Below are positions 15,491 to 23,360 of a stretch of 23,864 nt of DNA, one piece after another. How positions within the stretch are numbered: position 1 is the stretch's first letter; every line of letters starts with the position of its first letter. Below the pieces are notes generated by a model. It ran no database searches, was not told where the DNA came from, and was given only the letters and a program-made list of their open reading frames with translations. The position numbers and the translations under genes were made by a program. Source of the DNA: a virus; the IMG/VR virus record IMGVR_UViG_3300034061_005199, positions 1-23,864 of that record. One strand, given 5' to 3'.

Positions 15491-15637
15491 GATACAATGT
15501 CAATTCAAGATCAATTATTATATGACATTTTAACAACATACGGACCTTGTCCTGATATATGTTGTGGTAAAAACGAAGGTTTTGGTGGTCCAGTTGGTAT
15601 CGATATCAACGACATCAAATCTGGTAAAGTTCTATAA
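13340..15637 (+). CDS. Large cysteine-rich protein of ten repeated modules
   Basis: A 765-residue protein with about 60 Cys (roughly 8%). It divides into ten modules starting near residues 1, 66, 144, 220, 299, 369, 441, 509, 587 and 648, each 61-79 long, followed by a 48-residue tail. The module pattern is CxCY.I.N, then Y.DCnG, then a hydrophobic strand ending FCA, then G.C..G.CP, six Cys in the complete form; modules 1 and 8 have four. The tail (QDQLLYDILTTYGPCPDIC ... GGPVGIDINDIKSG) is shared with the upstream gene. There is no signal peptide. The bead-like, strand-rich repeats suggest an elongated fibre, decoration or adhesion protein stabilised by disulfides or metal; this is inference. 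No named family is recognised. Confidence 0.82.
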   Translation: MACNLYSVILPPSSTNQYNILDCSGNTQSKLYLPFGGGEIKFCANEIVEFTGATPSVTSGACQSNCTCFTTNLLTNESNLTNLTYVDCNNNYYVDKGPAFAPDKQILNAQPGEFFDFCALYVSVNTRGWSVTNNGDCETGCTFCRCIIVSNTTSELTENFTYTDCNGSPNLVTLNPKETITFCGLDTDITVAQSTNNLAVNYGNQCVDDPGADYPFKCPCKCTTFSNDTQAYNDDVYLLYTDCDNNTNTIQPNISTKFETITCVQNFVSIIPGIPNDRPEPNAWSATYQSDCTDGSCPCYCYSIFNDGPEFSLGYVDCGATGTTIHTISGSSNTSFCSPSIITQQDITELSTNSKLYTGNTCSSGSCVCNCYSLTNNNGFRTQPKYIDCNGNLQTISLEDGETQKVCSIGLSYSDTENIDIINEGPCIDGECPSTPITGDCTCYYVISTNGLETIDVSIVDCDNIPNVLTLTEGKGFCAKSYISASEVGSLIGRSNGLCTGGECPQNVNCYNIDAGGSSDVQTYYIDPEGIVSLISEPGPVSFCAKVVLTEYDSTGNPVGNELGTVTNTGDCIFNETEGLYNCPAPCYCLYSFNSTFVDYINCNYESVTLSLSPGFNKICAQSVISSDGTFFDSGLLCDNNRCPNYCCNCYTITNLGSRPFIGFTYLTCDLTMSEPYDIPASESLTVCALNVPPDANGGAARYSVTLNGPCYNGQCVDTMSIQDQLLYDILTTYGPCPDICCGKNEGFGGPVGIDINDIKSGKVL

Positions 15638-15682
15638 TCCTATTTATCTTAACTATAATGGTATAATTACCGCATTTAGTGC

Positions 15683-15690
15683 ATATTTAT
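15683..15690 (+). promoter_or_regulatory. ATATTTAT box upstream of the acidic protein gene
   Basis: GCATATTTATTAAGAAATAA lies in the 102-base gap between the Cys-rich gene and the 844-residue gene, 49 bases before the ATG. Nothing else recognisable is in this gap. Confidence 0.4.
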
Positions 15691-15739
15691 TAAGAAATAA
15701 TGGAAATATGCCAGTAACTCATTTTAATTATATAAAAAT

Positions 15740-18274
15740 ATGAAAAATATAACAAATAAAGATTTACAAAGAATGATAAGTTTAATGGGTAATAAAAAAC
15801 CTATTACTGAAAATAAAATTCATTCATCTCTTGAATTAATCAAAAAATCTCCAAACGGCAAATATTATGGTGTTGTTAGAGAAACAAAAAAATACTATAT
15901 AAAAGAATCTAATGATGGTTCTAATTTTGATTTTATCGGCGGTGTTGCTAATAAAATTAAAAATCAGTTTGAATCTTACGAACAAGCTGTTAGAAAACTT
16001 AATTTAATGTTAGAAGATACTGATGTATTAACTCCAGACATTATTCAAGAAAAAAAGTTTGTTATTAAAACAAAAAAGAAAAAATCTGTTGAGCCTAAAG
16101 CTGAAGAAACACCTGAAGGTGGGGGTGATTTTAGTTTTGGTGGTGAGGAAACTGAAAGTGAAGAAGAAGGTGGTGATTTTGGCAGTGAAGAAGGTGGTGA
16201 AGATTTTAATTTTGGTGGTGAAGAAGAAACAGAAGAAAGTGATGAGTTTGGTGGTGAAGAAGAAACAGAAGGTGGAGAAGATTTTGAATTTGGTGGTGAA
16301 GAAGAAGAAAGTACTGAGGATACTGAAGAAGAAACCGACGAAGATTTAGATTTAGAAGACGAGGGTGAAGATTCTATTAAATACATTCAAAAAATGACTG
16401 GTAAATTAGGTCAAAAACTTAGAGATACTGAAGATTTATCATCGGATACAATGAAATGGGTTGCTAAAAGTGTTCTTTCAGCATTAGACCTTGACCAAAT
16501 GGATTCTGAAGATAAAAAAGATATTATTCGTACTGTTAAAAAGAAAAAAGAAGAAAGTTCTGACGAAGAATTTGATTTCATGAACGACAAACAAGTTATG
16601 TCAACACCAATCATGACTTATATGTCTAATGACGATATGGTCGATTGGAATAAATTGTCTGACCAAGAAAAGGCTCAAATTGTTAATAACGGTGATGATG
16701 ATTTAATGGATATGGAAGAAACAAACACTTGTTCACACTGTAATGGTTTAGGTCTTGATGATATGACAGGTGAAGAATGTGAGTGGTGTATGGGAACTGG
16801 TGTTGAAGACATGGAAGATTATATGATGGATTCAAAAGAAGAAGATGATATGTACGGACCTGGTGAAGATAAAATTGAAAGTGGTGAAGAAATATTATCT
16901 GATGATAATTGTTCTTATGGTAGTGACCGTAATCAACCTTACTATGGTGAAACTGAAATGGAAGGTTATCCAGGTATGGAAGAAGACTGGATGTCTGATA
17001 AAAAAGACTACATGTCAAGATTCGCTAAAAACGTTAAACGTTCAGTCCAAGGTAAAAAAATGGATGAAGAAGAACTTGATTCTCATTTAAGAAAAATTAA
17101 AAATAAATTAGGTGGTTCAGATATTAGTATAGATGACAATAAAGTTGTAGGTAGATTTGGTTACGTTGACGTAAAGTCTAATGGTTATACAGTTCATTTA
17201 GAAGGTCAAAAATTTGGTAAAACTTTTCAATTCAATGAATTAGGTAAATTACACGATTATGTTAGAGAAATGGGTGAAGATTATATGGATGACCCATATA
17301 TGATGCCTCAACCAGCTCCAGCAAGACCTCAGACAAGACCTGATACACCTACAAAACCTGCTAAACCAGGTACCGATAAACCAAGTCCTTCAAAACGTCC
17401 TTTTACACCTCCGCCTCATATTACACCTGGTGAAGAACCAAATCCTAAAGCAGGGTATGATGAATATGGTATGGAAAGTTACGGACCAACTGAAGGTATG
17501 GATTATATGGAAGATGATACTATAGAAATGTGTTCAGCCTGTGAAGGTAGAGGACATGAATATGGTCGTATAGGTTTTAATCATCAAACAAACCCTTGTA
17601 TTACTTGTGCAGGTACTGGTATGGTTCCTAGAATGGAAATTAATGGTGAGGTTGATGAGCCTTATACGGACGATACTAACCCTATGTACGGTAATCAAAC
17701 AACTACCTTACCAAAAGGTATGGGTACTAGATACCAATACAAAGAAAAATTTACTTTTCCATTTGGTATGGGTGAAAATAGTAAACGTAACAAAAAAACT
17801 ATTAAAGAAGACCATTTAAACAATAAAATGGCTTCTTATGAACAGGATATGGCTTACGAAGATGTTGAAGATATGGCTAGACAACACGGTATGGATGTTG
17901 AATTTTGTCACAAAGATATGGCTAAAGACCCTGAAGAACAAACCATTTATTTGGATTTAATGAAAAAGGGTAAGGTTGTGGCTAAGATTAGAATTAACAC
18001 GGCAGGTGATATTGAAATGGGTGGTATGAAAGGTAAAGTTTTTAAAGGTGAACCAGTTGACTCTCATTCAGATTTTGACGAAGTTTTAGATGAAAAAGGA
18101 ATAAAAATGATGCCTCAACCAGCTCCAGCAAGACCACAAACAAGACCTGAAACACCTGTTAAACCGGCAAAACCGGGAACAGATAAACCATCTCCATCTA
18201 AGAGACCGTTTACACCTCCGCCTCATATTACACCTGGTGAAGAACCAAATCCTAAGGCAAGATATAGAAGATAA
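15740..18274 (+). CDS. Large acidic protein with DnaJ-type zinc motifs, likely virion/assembly protein
   Basis: An 844-residue protein. Residues 1-100 hold a compact N-terminal part (SPNGKYYGVVRETKKYYIK, FDFIGGVANK) of a sort I associate with structural regions of large marine phages. Residues about 126-213 are almost all Glu, Gly, Asp, Ser and Phe with GGEE(E) repeats. Two pairs of CxxCxGxG zinc motifs follow: CSHCNGLG/CEWCMGTG (331-354) and CSACEGRG/CITCAGTG (598-627), four in all as in DnaJ. Each pair is followed about 570 bases later by a near-identical proline-rich block (521-571 and 790-840), the second ending the protein. Strong negative charge recalls head-assembly scaffolds, but no function can be assigned. 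It overlaps the next gene by one base. Confidence 0.78.
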   Translation: MKNITNKDLQRMISLMGNKKPITENKIHSSLELIKKSPNGKYYGVVRETKKYYIKESNDGSNFDFIGGVANKIKNQFESYEQAVRKLNLMLEDTDVLTPDIIQEKKFVIKTKKKKSVEPKAEETPEGGGDFSFGGEETESEEEGGDFGSEEGGEDFNFGGEEETEESDEFGGEEETEGGEDFEFGGEEEESTEDTEEETDEDLDLEDEGEDSIKYIQKMTGKLGQKLRDTEDLSSDTMKWVAKSVLSALDLDQMDSEDKKDIIRTVKKKKEESSDEEFDFMNDKQVMSTPIMTYMSNDDMVDWNKLSDQEKAQIVNNGDDDLMDMEETNTCSHCNGLGLDDMTGEECEWCMGTGVEDMEDYMMDSKEEDDMYGPGEDKIESGEEILSDDNCSYGSDRNQPYYGETEMEGYPGMEEDWMSDKKDYMSRFAKNVKRSVQGKKMDEEELDSHLRKIKNKLGGSDISIDDNKVVGRFGYVDVKSNGYTVHLEGQKFGKTFQFNELGKLHDYVREMGEDYMDDPYMMPQPAPARPQTRPDTPTKPAKPGTDKPSPSKRPFTPPPHITPGEEPNPKAGYDEYGMESYGPTEGMDYMEDDTIEMCSACEGRGHEYGRIGFNHQTNPCITCAGTGMVPRMEINGEVDEPYTDDTNPMYGNQTTTLPKGMGTRYQYKEKFTFPFGMGENSKRNKKTIKEDHLNNKMASYEQDMAYEDVEDMARQHGMDVEFCHKDMAKDPEEQTIYLDLMKKGKVVAKIRINTAGDIEMGGMKGKVFKGEPVDSHSDFDEVLDEKGIKMMPQPAPARPQTRPETPVKPAKPGTDKPSPSKRPFTPPPHITPGEEPNPKARYRR
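17300..17452 (+). repeat. Proline-rich direct repeat, copy 1
   Basis: 153 bases encoding 51 residues (MMPQPAPARPQTRPDTPTKP ... PPPHITPGEEPNPKA). Copy 2 starts 807 bases downstream. The ends of the two copies are identical, while the middle differs mostly at silent positions; only two residues differ (D/E and T/V). Confidence 0.92.
18107..18259 (+). repeat. Proline-rich direct repeat, copy 2
   Basis: The second 153-base copy lies at the very end of the same gene and is followed only by the residues RYRR and the stop, whereas copy 1 is followed by a Tyr/Gly-rich segment and the second zinc pair. Confidence 0.92.
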
Positions 18275-18690
18275 TGAAAGAATTGTATTTAATATACATA
18301 AATAAAATCGGAACGAACTTTAGAGGGGAGCACATTTTTGAGTTCCTCTTTTCAGATCGAACTAATTACGATTGGGATGAAACTTGGTATGAATCTTCTG
18401 TTGTTACCGATAAAAATGATTTGACTCCAGACCCAAGTTTTATTAAACTTGTTGGTGGTTTAAAAACTCCTGAATTAGATTTAGAATTAATTCAAAATTC
18501 GGGTGTATTTCAAATTTATAATGCAGTAGAAGGTATTATTGCATTAGGTTGGGAAAAACTACAAGACGACCAAGACTACCCTGAAGAAAGGTTGGTTTTT
18601 AGATTTGGTGAAACCAAAGAATCAGTAGAAGAAAAGTTATATTCTCTTGATTTGGTTTTAAATTATGATGAAAGTAAAGTTAAAAAGTAA
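18274..18690 (+). CDS. Hypothetical protein in the virion gene block
   Basis: A 138-residue acidic protein with mixed alpha/beta pattern (MKELYLIYINKIGTNFRGEH, FEFLFSD, DWDETWYESS, IIALGWEKLQ). No known domain is recognised. It shares one base with each neighbour (TAATG at both junctions), so translation is tightly coupled to the genes either side and expression must match theirs. A role in head or neck assembly is possible from position only. Confidence 0.7.
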   Translation: MKELYLIYINKIGTNFRGEHIFEFLFSDRTNYDWDETWYESSVVTDKNDLTPDPSFIKLVGGLKTPELDLELIQNSGVFQIYNAVEGIIALGWEKLQDDQDYPEERLVFRFGETKESVEEKLYSLDLVLNYDESKVKK

Positions 18691-20435
18691 TGTCTAAAAA
18701 ATACATAAAAGAGGCTGACGAAAATTTTGATAGTAAAGTTGCTACCGTAGATGAAAAACTTAAAAACTTAAACGAAAAATTGATAGAACTTAATAAAAGA
18801 ATATCTAACAGTAAAACAGAAGCGACGGCAGCAAATTCTCAAGCTAATAAAGCGGTAGGTGTTAATCCTGAGGCTCAAACACAGGATAAAAAAATGAAAA
18901 TGGCACAAGCAGCAAAGTCAATAGCTGATTCAAGGTATTATCAAGAAGAACTTAAAAAAATTAAAAATGAGATTAGTTTGGTAAACCAAGAAAAATCTGA
19001 TTTATTAAAAAATAAAAATACTCAAACAGAAAATATAATGGCAAAATTAACAAAAAAAGATATTCTTAAAATGGTTGAATCCAGTGAACCCGCTAGAATG
19101 ACAAAAAGAGAATTAGTAGAATCTGTTACTAACAGATTGTTACTATCTGAAGATATGAATGACGATTTAAGACGTAAAATTGAACGTGGTGAACACGATT
19201 ATTCGGAACATATAGATCCTGAAACTGTTAAAAGAATGTCTGACGAAATTGTTAGAGCTGCCAAAGAAAATATTGAATCAAGAGGTGGTAGAGCTAATCT
19301 TGAGGGGGCTCAAGAATTAATGTCCCGTGGTTTAATGGGTGCTTTACAAAAAGAAGCTCGTCATAAAAGAGAGTTAGAACAATTAGCTATTAAATTGGTT
19401 AGTGAAGAATACGGTGTACCTGAAGATGCTGTTGATTTTGAAGCGACAATTACAGGTCATCCACAAATGCCAGGTGGACAAGAAATCCGTAAAACAGGTT
19501 TAAAAATGAGAAAAGGTGATAAGAGACCACCACAAGGTAAAACTGCTGAAGAACTTAAACCTAATGTTACAAAACGTAGATTAATGAATGCGATGATGCA
19601 TGGTGCAGCACGTAAAGGGCAAAATCTTTTCCATATGGCATCAGATGATTTACGTAGAATAGACCCAAGTTTAGCTCAAGATTATAGTAAACTTATGGCT
19701 GGTAATGATTTTATGTATTGGGCATTAAGTGATGATACAATTGCACAAGAAAGTGAAAGTGGTGTACATGCTGGACAAGTAAAAGTTAGTCTTGCCGGAC
19801 CAAAACCAAAAATTATTGCTCAAGGTATGACATTCCCTTTCTTACTTCATGAATTAACAAAAGGTGTGTTAGAATTAATTTCTTTACATGGCCTTGATGT
19901 TGATAAAGAAACAAGAGATTATGTTTTAGACAAAACCGATAATCTTGAATCTGAACCAATGGATATTCGTTTAGGTGTTAAAATTTGGGAAAAACTTTTA
20001 GAAACTATGGATGTTGACGCTTTACCTTATAAGGCTCAAATTTTTACTAGAATGTCTGAATTATCTCCTTCTGAATTTAATAACATTGTTAACGGATTGT
20101 TAAATGATTCTGAACAAGCAAAAGAAAAAGTTAGAGAGATTGTTTATGATGTTATTAGAGAAAATAATGAAGATGATGTTGAACAGGCTATGAAACAATT
20201 CCGTGAACCAGAAGGCCCAAGTCCTGATGATGAAGGCCCAGTAGCACCTGAAGGTCCAGATGATGAAGATGATGAATTAGCAAAACTTTTAGGTAAAAAA
20301 GGTGGTGAAGAAGAAGTTGACGACCCAAGAACTTGGTCTAAACGTGAACTTGAAAATGCTAGAGATGAGGCTTTAGATAATGAAGATTATAAAATGGTGG
20401 CTTTTTATCAAACTATTTTAGATGAAAAGTATTAA
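18690..20435 (+). CDS. Hypothetical 581-residue protein in the virion gene block
   Basis: The first 115 residues form a long Lys/Glu/Ala-rich coiled coil. Then comes AKLTKKDILKMVE and MTKRELVESVTNRLLL, short helical segments typical of large marine phage proteins; an ATG at 19038 could be an internal start. The central part holds GMTFPFLLHELTKGVLELISLHG (about 375-397), which contains an HE pair but not a full HExxH zinc protease motif. The last 80 residues are acidic and proline-rich and end with WSKRELENARDEALDNEDYK. No function assigned. The gene ends at a strong terminator, so it closes this transcription unit. Confidence 0.72.
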   Translation: MSKKYIKEADENFDSKVATVDEKLKNLNEKLIELNKRISNSKTEATAANSQANKAVGVNPEAQTQDKKMKMAQAAKSIADSRYYQEELKKIKNEISLVNQEKSDLLKNKNTQTENIMAKLTKKDILKMVESSEPARMTKRELVESVTNRLLLSEDMNDDLRRKIERGEHDYSEHIDPETVKRMSDEIVRAAKENIESRGGRANLEGAQELMSRGLMGALQKEARHKRELEQLAIKLVSEEYGVPEDAVDFEATITGHPQMPGGQEIRKTGLKMRKGDKRPPQGKTAEELKPNVTKRRLMNAMMHGAARKGQNLFHMASDDLRRIDPSLAQDYSKLMAGNDFMYWALSDDTIAQESESGVHAGQVKVSLAGPKPKIIAQGMTFPFLLHELTKGVLELISLHGLDVDKETRDYVLDKTDNLESEPMDIRLGVKIWEKLLETMDVDALPYKAQIFTRMSELSPSEFNNIVNGLLNDSEQAKEKVREIVYDVIRENNEDDVEQAMKQFREPEGPSPDDEGPVAPEGPDDEDDELAKLLGKKGGEEEVDDPRTWSKRELENARDEALDNEDYKMVAFYQTILDEKY

Positions 20436-20485
20436 AAATCTTAGCGTTAGGACCGTTAAGTTATGAAGGTGAAAGCCCTCAAATT
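20436..20485 (+). other. Possible structured 3' leader to the terminator
   Basis: After the stop codon, CTTAGCG and CGTTAAG can pair (one G-U) around a 7-base loop at 20441-20461, followed by GGTGAAAGCC, a 3-bp stem closed by a GAAA tetraloop. This could be part of the mRNA 3' end or a small RNA; short stems like these also arise by chance. Confidence 0.25.
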
Positions 20486-20517
20486 AAAACCCATCTTTCG
20501 CTCAGATGGGTTTTTTT
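20486..20517 (+). terminator. Rho-independent terminator after the 581-residue gene
   Basis: An 11-bp stem (AAAACCCATCT / AGATGGGTTTT, loop TTCGCTC) runs into seven T. It ends the plus-strand transcript before the 920-residue gene. Confidence 0.9.
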
Positions 20518-20544
20518 ATGCTTTAGTTTCTAATTTAAATTCAG

Positions 20545-20552
20545 ATATTTAT
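20545..20552 (+). promoter_or_regulatory. ATATTTAT box before the 920-residue gene
   Basis: CAGATATTTATTTGATATG: the box follows the terminator and ends five bases before the ATG. A transcript starting a few bases on would be nearly leaderless. Confidence 0.42.
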
Positions 20553-20557
20553 TTGAT

Positions 20558-23320
20558 ATGAGAAATATATTTTTGTTAGAAGAATTACTTTTAGAAAATA
20601 GAATAGATGATGTTAAAAAGAAATATCCTAACGTACCTTCTGAAGTTATAGAAGAGTTTGCTAGTAATGACCCTTCTGGTACCAACAAATATTTGGATTG
20701 GATGGTTTATACCAAGTCTATAGGTATTGGTACGTCAAATGTTATTAAAAATATAAATTTATTTCATAAAAACATTAACAAATTAACCAAAGAATTTTTT
20801 GATGAATTTATTAAAGAAAATAAATTTGAATGGTTACTTACTGATAACTCACCTGTAGCCAAAACTTTTCAAAATATTTATAAAAGTCCTAAAGATATTA
20901 ATACTTACAAAGATTACGGTATTGCTTCAGTAATTTTTAAATCTGTTGATAACGTGTTATCTAAATCTGAGGTTAAAAAATTAGAAGCAAATGTTTTATA
21001 CAACTCTGATGATTTATTAATCATGATTCCTAAATCACATAGAGCATCTTGTTACTACGGAGCTGGAACTAAATGGTGTACAACAAATAAAGAAAGTGAT
21101 AATTATTTTAAAAATTATACTAATAAAGGTACTTTAATTTATGTTATAAATAAAAAAGAACCTGAAACAAACCCTTGGTATAAAACTGCCTTTTTAATTG
21201 AAAAAGAAAATGGTAAAGTTCAAGCCTATGATGCTCCAGACCATCCGACCGATATAAATATTGCGGCAGAAAAATTAGGTGATAATTGGGGAATTATCAG
21301 AGACGTTATTGTAGAATATCTTTATAAAAATGAATTAAAAGGTATTGAAAACCTTTATTTTGGACAAGATTTGATTGCTTGGTTAGAATCCAAAGATATT
21401 GATCCACTTAAAACTTTAAATTCAAATCAATTAATTGAAAAATTGGGTCACAATACTTTAATATCTTATTTAAATAAAAGGGGTATTAATATATACGAAT
21501 ATCTACCGTATAGACAAATATTAGAAATTTATTCGATTCAAAAAATATGGGAAGGTTATAAAAATATCGGTATTAACCCGTTAACCAAAATGTTTATCAA
21601 ACGTAATGACGCAGACGATTTAATTCAGGCAATAAAAAATAAAACCATTTCTTTAGATGAGTTTTTACATTTAAGTTCTGACCCAAAATTTTTAGAATCT
21701 GTTTCAGGTGGTGAAGTACAAGGAACTAAAAACATTTTTACAATAATGAATTTGTTTTTTGGAAGTAGTAGACCGGACGATTGGATGAGTTCTAGAATAG
21801 CACCAGCCTTAATAGAATTATTTAACAATGATGTTGATTTGATATTTGGTTACGCTAAAAACATTGGGGTTAATCTTTTTCAAGCTTTAGATGTTAGGGG
21901 TATGAACCATCTTTTAAATAAAAAATTTGATTTTGAAAATGCTTTAAAATATACCTTACAAAATAAAGATTATTTAAAAAGTACTTTAGTTAATTACGGT
22001 TTTCCTAAAAAAGAGGTTATAGAATACATTTCTAAACAACCCAACGGAATAGAGTTATTTAAAGAATTAGTTGACAAGGACTTAATAAAAGATTTAAGGA
22101 TAGAAGAAGTTTTACCGTTTTTTAAAGATGACAGAAAAGAAGTTTTTTTATTTTGGTTAAAATCTAAATTTAGAGGCAGGTTTGATGTTGAGGATGTTTT
22201 GGATGCTGCAGGTCCCGAAATAGGTAAAGTTTTTTCAAACATAGAATCTTTTGAAGCTTTTATAAGTGAAAATTATTTACACAAAGATTACGATATTTTA
22301 AAATCTGTTTCCATAAAATCTTTATGGAAAAGTTTTTTCAACAAAGATTTTTATCAATTATATAAAACGTTTTTAGAAAAAGGTAGAGCTAATGAACTAG
22401 ATACTTTGATGTTGATAAAGGCTTATGAAGATGCTCCTGTTGAAGAGGGTACTGGGTTAAAAAATATTGTTTTAGAAAGAGCTCATTATGAATTAAAAGG
22501 CGATAACAGATGTAAATTAGAAACTAGAGACGGTGTTGATTATATCATTTTTGAAGATTTGGACCGTGTTTTAGGGTTATTTGATGATAATGCTGATTAT
22601 TACAGTGTCCTATCAAGTAGTTTTAACCCTGATACTTATGAAAATTTTTCTGATATAAGTTATTTTTTAGACAATGAAATCACAATTAAAGTAATTAAAG
22701 ATTACCTAATGGATAATTTTAGAGAAAAAAAGGTGGGTTTAAATTTAGACTGGTTGGAAGATTTTGATGATTTAGGTGATAGAATTAAAATAGACGACAT
22801 CAACGATAAATTTTATTTTAAATTATATGATGAATTAATTCAGGGGATGTCTGGTTATAATATATTAGTATTAGTTGAAAACTCACCTGAATTAAAAAAA
22901 CTTAAAGAAGTAATTGAATCGTCTTACAGTATTGTTTATAAAGATTTACTTAGGAAAGAACTTAAAGATGAGTTGACATCGAAAATGGAAGGTATTTTTG
23001 GTGATGATTTTATGCGAACTAAAAAAATTCAAAATAAATATAAAGAACCGAAAACTGTTTATGAATTTAGGTATGATTATTTAATGGATGATATTATCAC
23101 TTTTGCTGATGATTTTGTTTTTTATGAAGAAGAACTACCCAATTCGGTTTATGATTTAATTGTATCGTTAATGGAGAATAATAAAGGTAGGTTTGACGGT
23201 ACTGTTAGTTTAGATTTAGAATATGTTATGGAAATTTGGTCCCCGTATGAAAATCAGGAATTGTTTTTAGAAACTTTTACCAATGAACTATATCAAACCC
23301 TAAGTAAATCCGAAGATTAG
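20558..23320 (+). CDS. Large phage protein with a KWCT-motif domain, unknown function
   Basis: A 920-residue protein with no signal peptide. The N-terminus (FLLEELLLENRIDDVKKKYP, FASNDPSGTNKYLDWM) is of a kind recurring in large marine T4-like phages. Residues about 165-225 contain SCYYGAGTKWCTTN, then a YFKNYTNKGTLIYVINK strand and a TAFLIEKENGKVQAYDAPD strand, a small domain I recognise from phage proteins but cannot name; its layout is reminiscent of PcfJ-like domains. The remaining 700 residues are helical, Leu/Lys/Asp-rich repeats without motif. It sits between a terminator and the terminase gene with its own promoter-like box, so it is probably late. Function unknown. Confidence 0.75.
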   Translation: MRNIFLLEELLLENRIDDVKKKYPNVPSEVIEEFASNDPSGTNKYLDWMVYTKSIGIGTSNVIKNINLFHKNINKLTKEFFDEFIKENKFEWLLTDNSPVAKTFQNIYKSPKDINTYKDYGIASVIFKSVDNVLSKSEVKKLEANVLYNSDDLLIMIPKSHRASCYYGAGTKWCTTNKESDNYFKNYTNKGTLIYVINKKEPETNPWYKTAFLIEKENGKVQAYDAPDHPTDINIAAEKLGDNWGIIRDVIVEYLYKNELKGIENLYFGQDLIAWLESKDIDPLKTLNSNQLIEKLGHNTLISYLNKRGINIYEYLPYRQILEIYSIQKIWEGYKNIGINPLTKMFIKRNDADDLIQAIKNKTISLDEFLHLSSDPKFLESVSGGEVQGTKNIFTIMNLFFGSSRPDDWMSSRIAPALIELFNNDVDLIFGYAKNIGVNLFQALDVRGMNHLLNKKFDFENALKYTLQNKDYLKSTLVNYGFPKKEVIEYISKQPNGIELFKELVDKDLIKDLRIEEVLPFFKDDRKEVFLFWLKSKFRGRFDVEDVLDAAGPEIGKVFSNIESFEAFISENYLHKDYDILKSVSIKSLWKSFFNKDFYQLYKTFLEKGRANELDTLMLIKAYEDAPVEEGTGLKNIVLERAHYELKGDNRCKLETRDGVDYIIFEDLDRVLGLFDDNADYYSVLSSSFNPDTYENFSDISYFLDNEITIKVIKDYLMDNFREKKVGLNLDWLEDFDDLGDRIKIDDINDKFYFKLYDELIQGMSGYNILVLVENSPELKKLKEVIESSYSIVYKDLLRKELKDELTSKMEGIFGDDFMRTKKIQNKYKEPKTVYEFRYDYLMDDIITFADDFVFYEEELPNSVYDLIVSLMENNKGRFDGTVSLDLEYVMEIWSPYENQELFLETFTNELYQTLSKSED

Positions 23321-23332
23321 GACTTAAATAAT

Positions 23333-23360
23333 GTTCTTGATATTTATATATCAAAAGAAC
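23333..23360 (+). promoter_or_regulatory. Hairpin containing an ATATTTAT box upstream of terminase
   Basis: GTTCTTGATAT and ATATCAAAAGAAC form an imperfect palindrome (two-base bulge) around TTAT; the box ATATTTAT at 23340-23347 straddles the left arm and the loop. It lies 21 bases (from the box) before the terminase ATG. It could be the promoter with an overlapping operator, or a hairpin in the leader. Confidence 0.42.

Noticed and set aside
16045-16386. Ser/Pro-rich minus-strand frame opposite the acidic region
   Set aside because: It is the mirror of GAA/GGT-rich codons in the acidic protein gene; composition alone keeps it open.
18690-20435. Zinc protease (HExxH) in the 581-residue protein
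   Set aside because: The segment is HELTKG; the second His of HExxH is missing, so a metalloprotease call is not justified.
20874-20881. ATATTTAT inside the 920-residue gene
   Set aside because: It lies 300 bases into a coding region with no start codon of a gene nearby; treated as a chance match.
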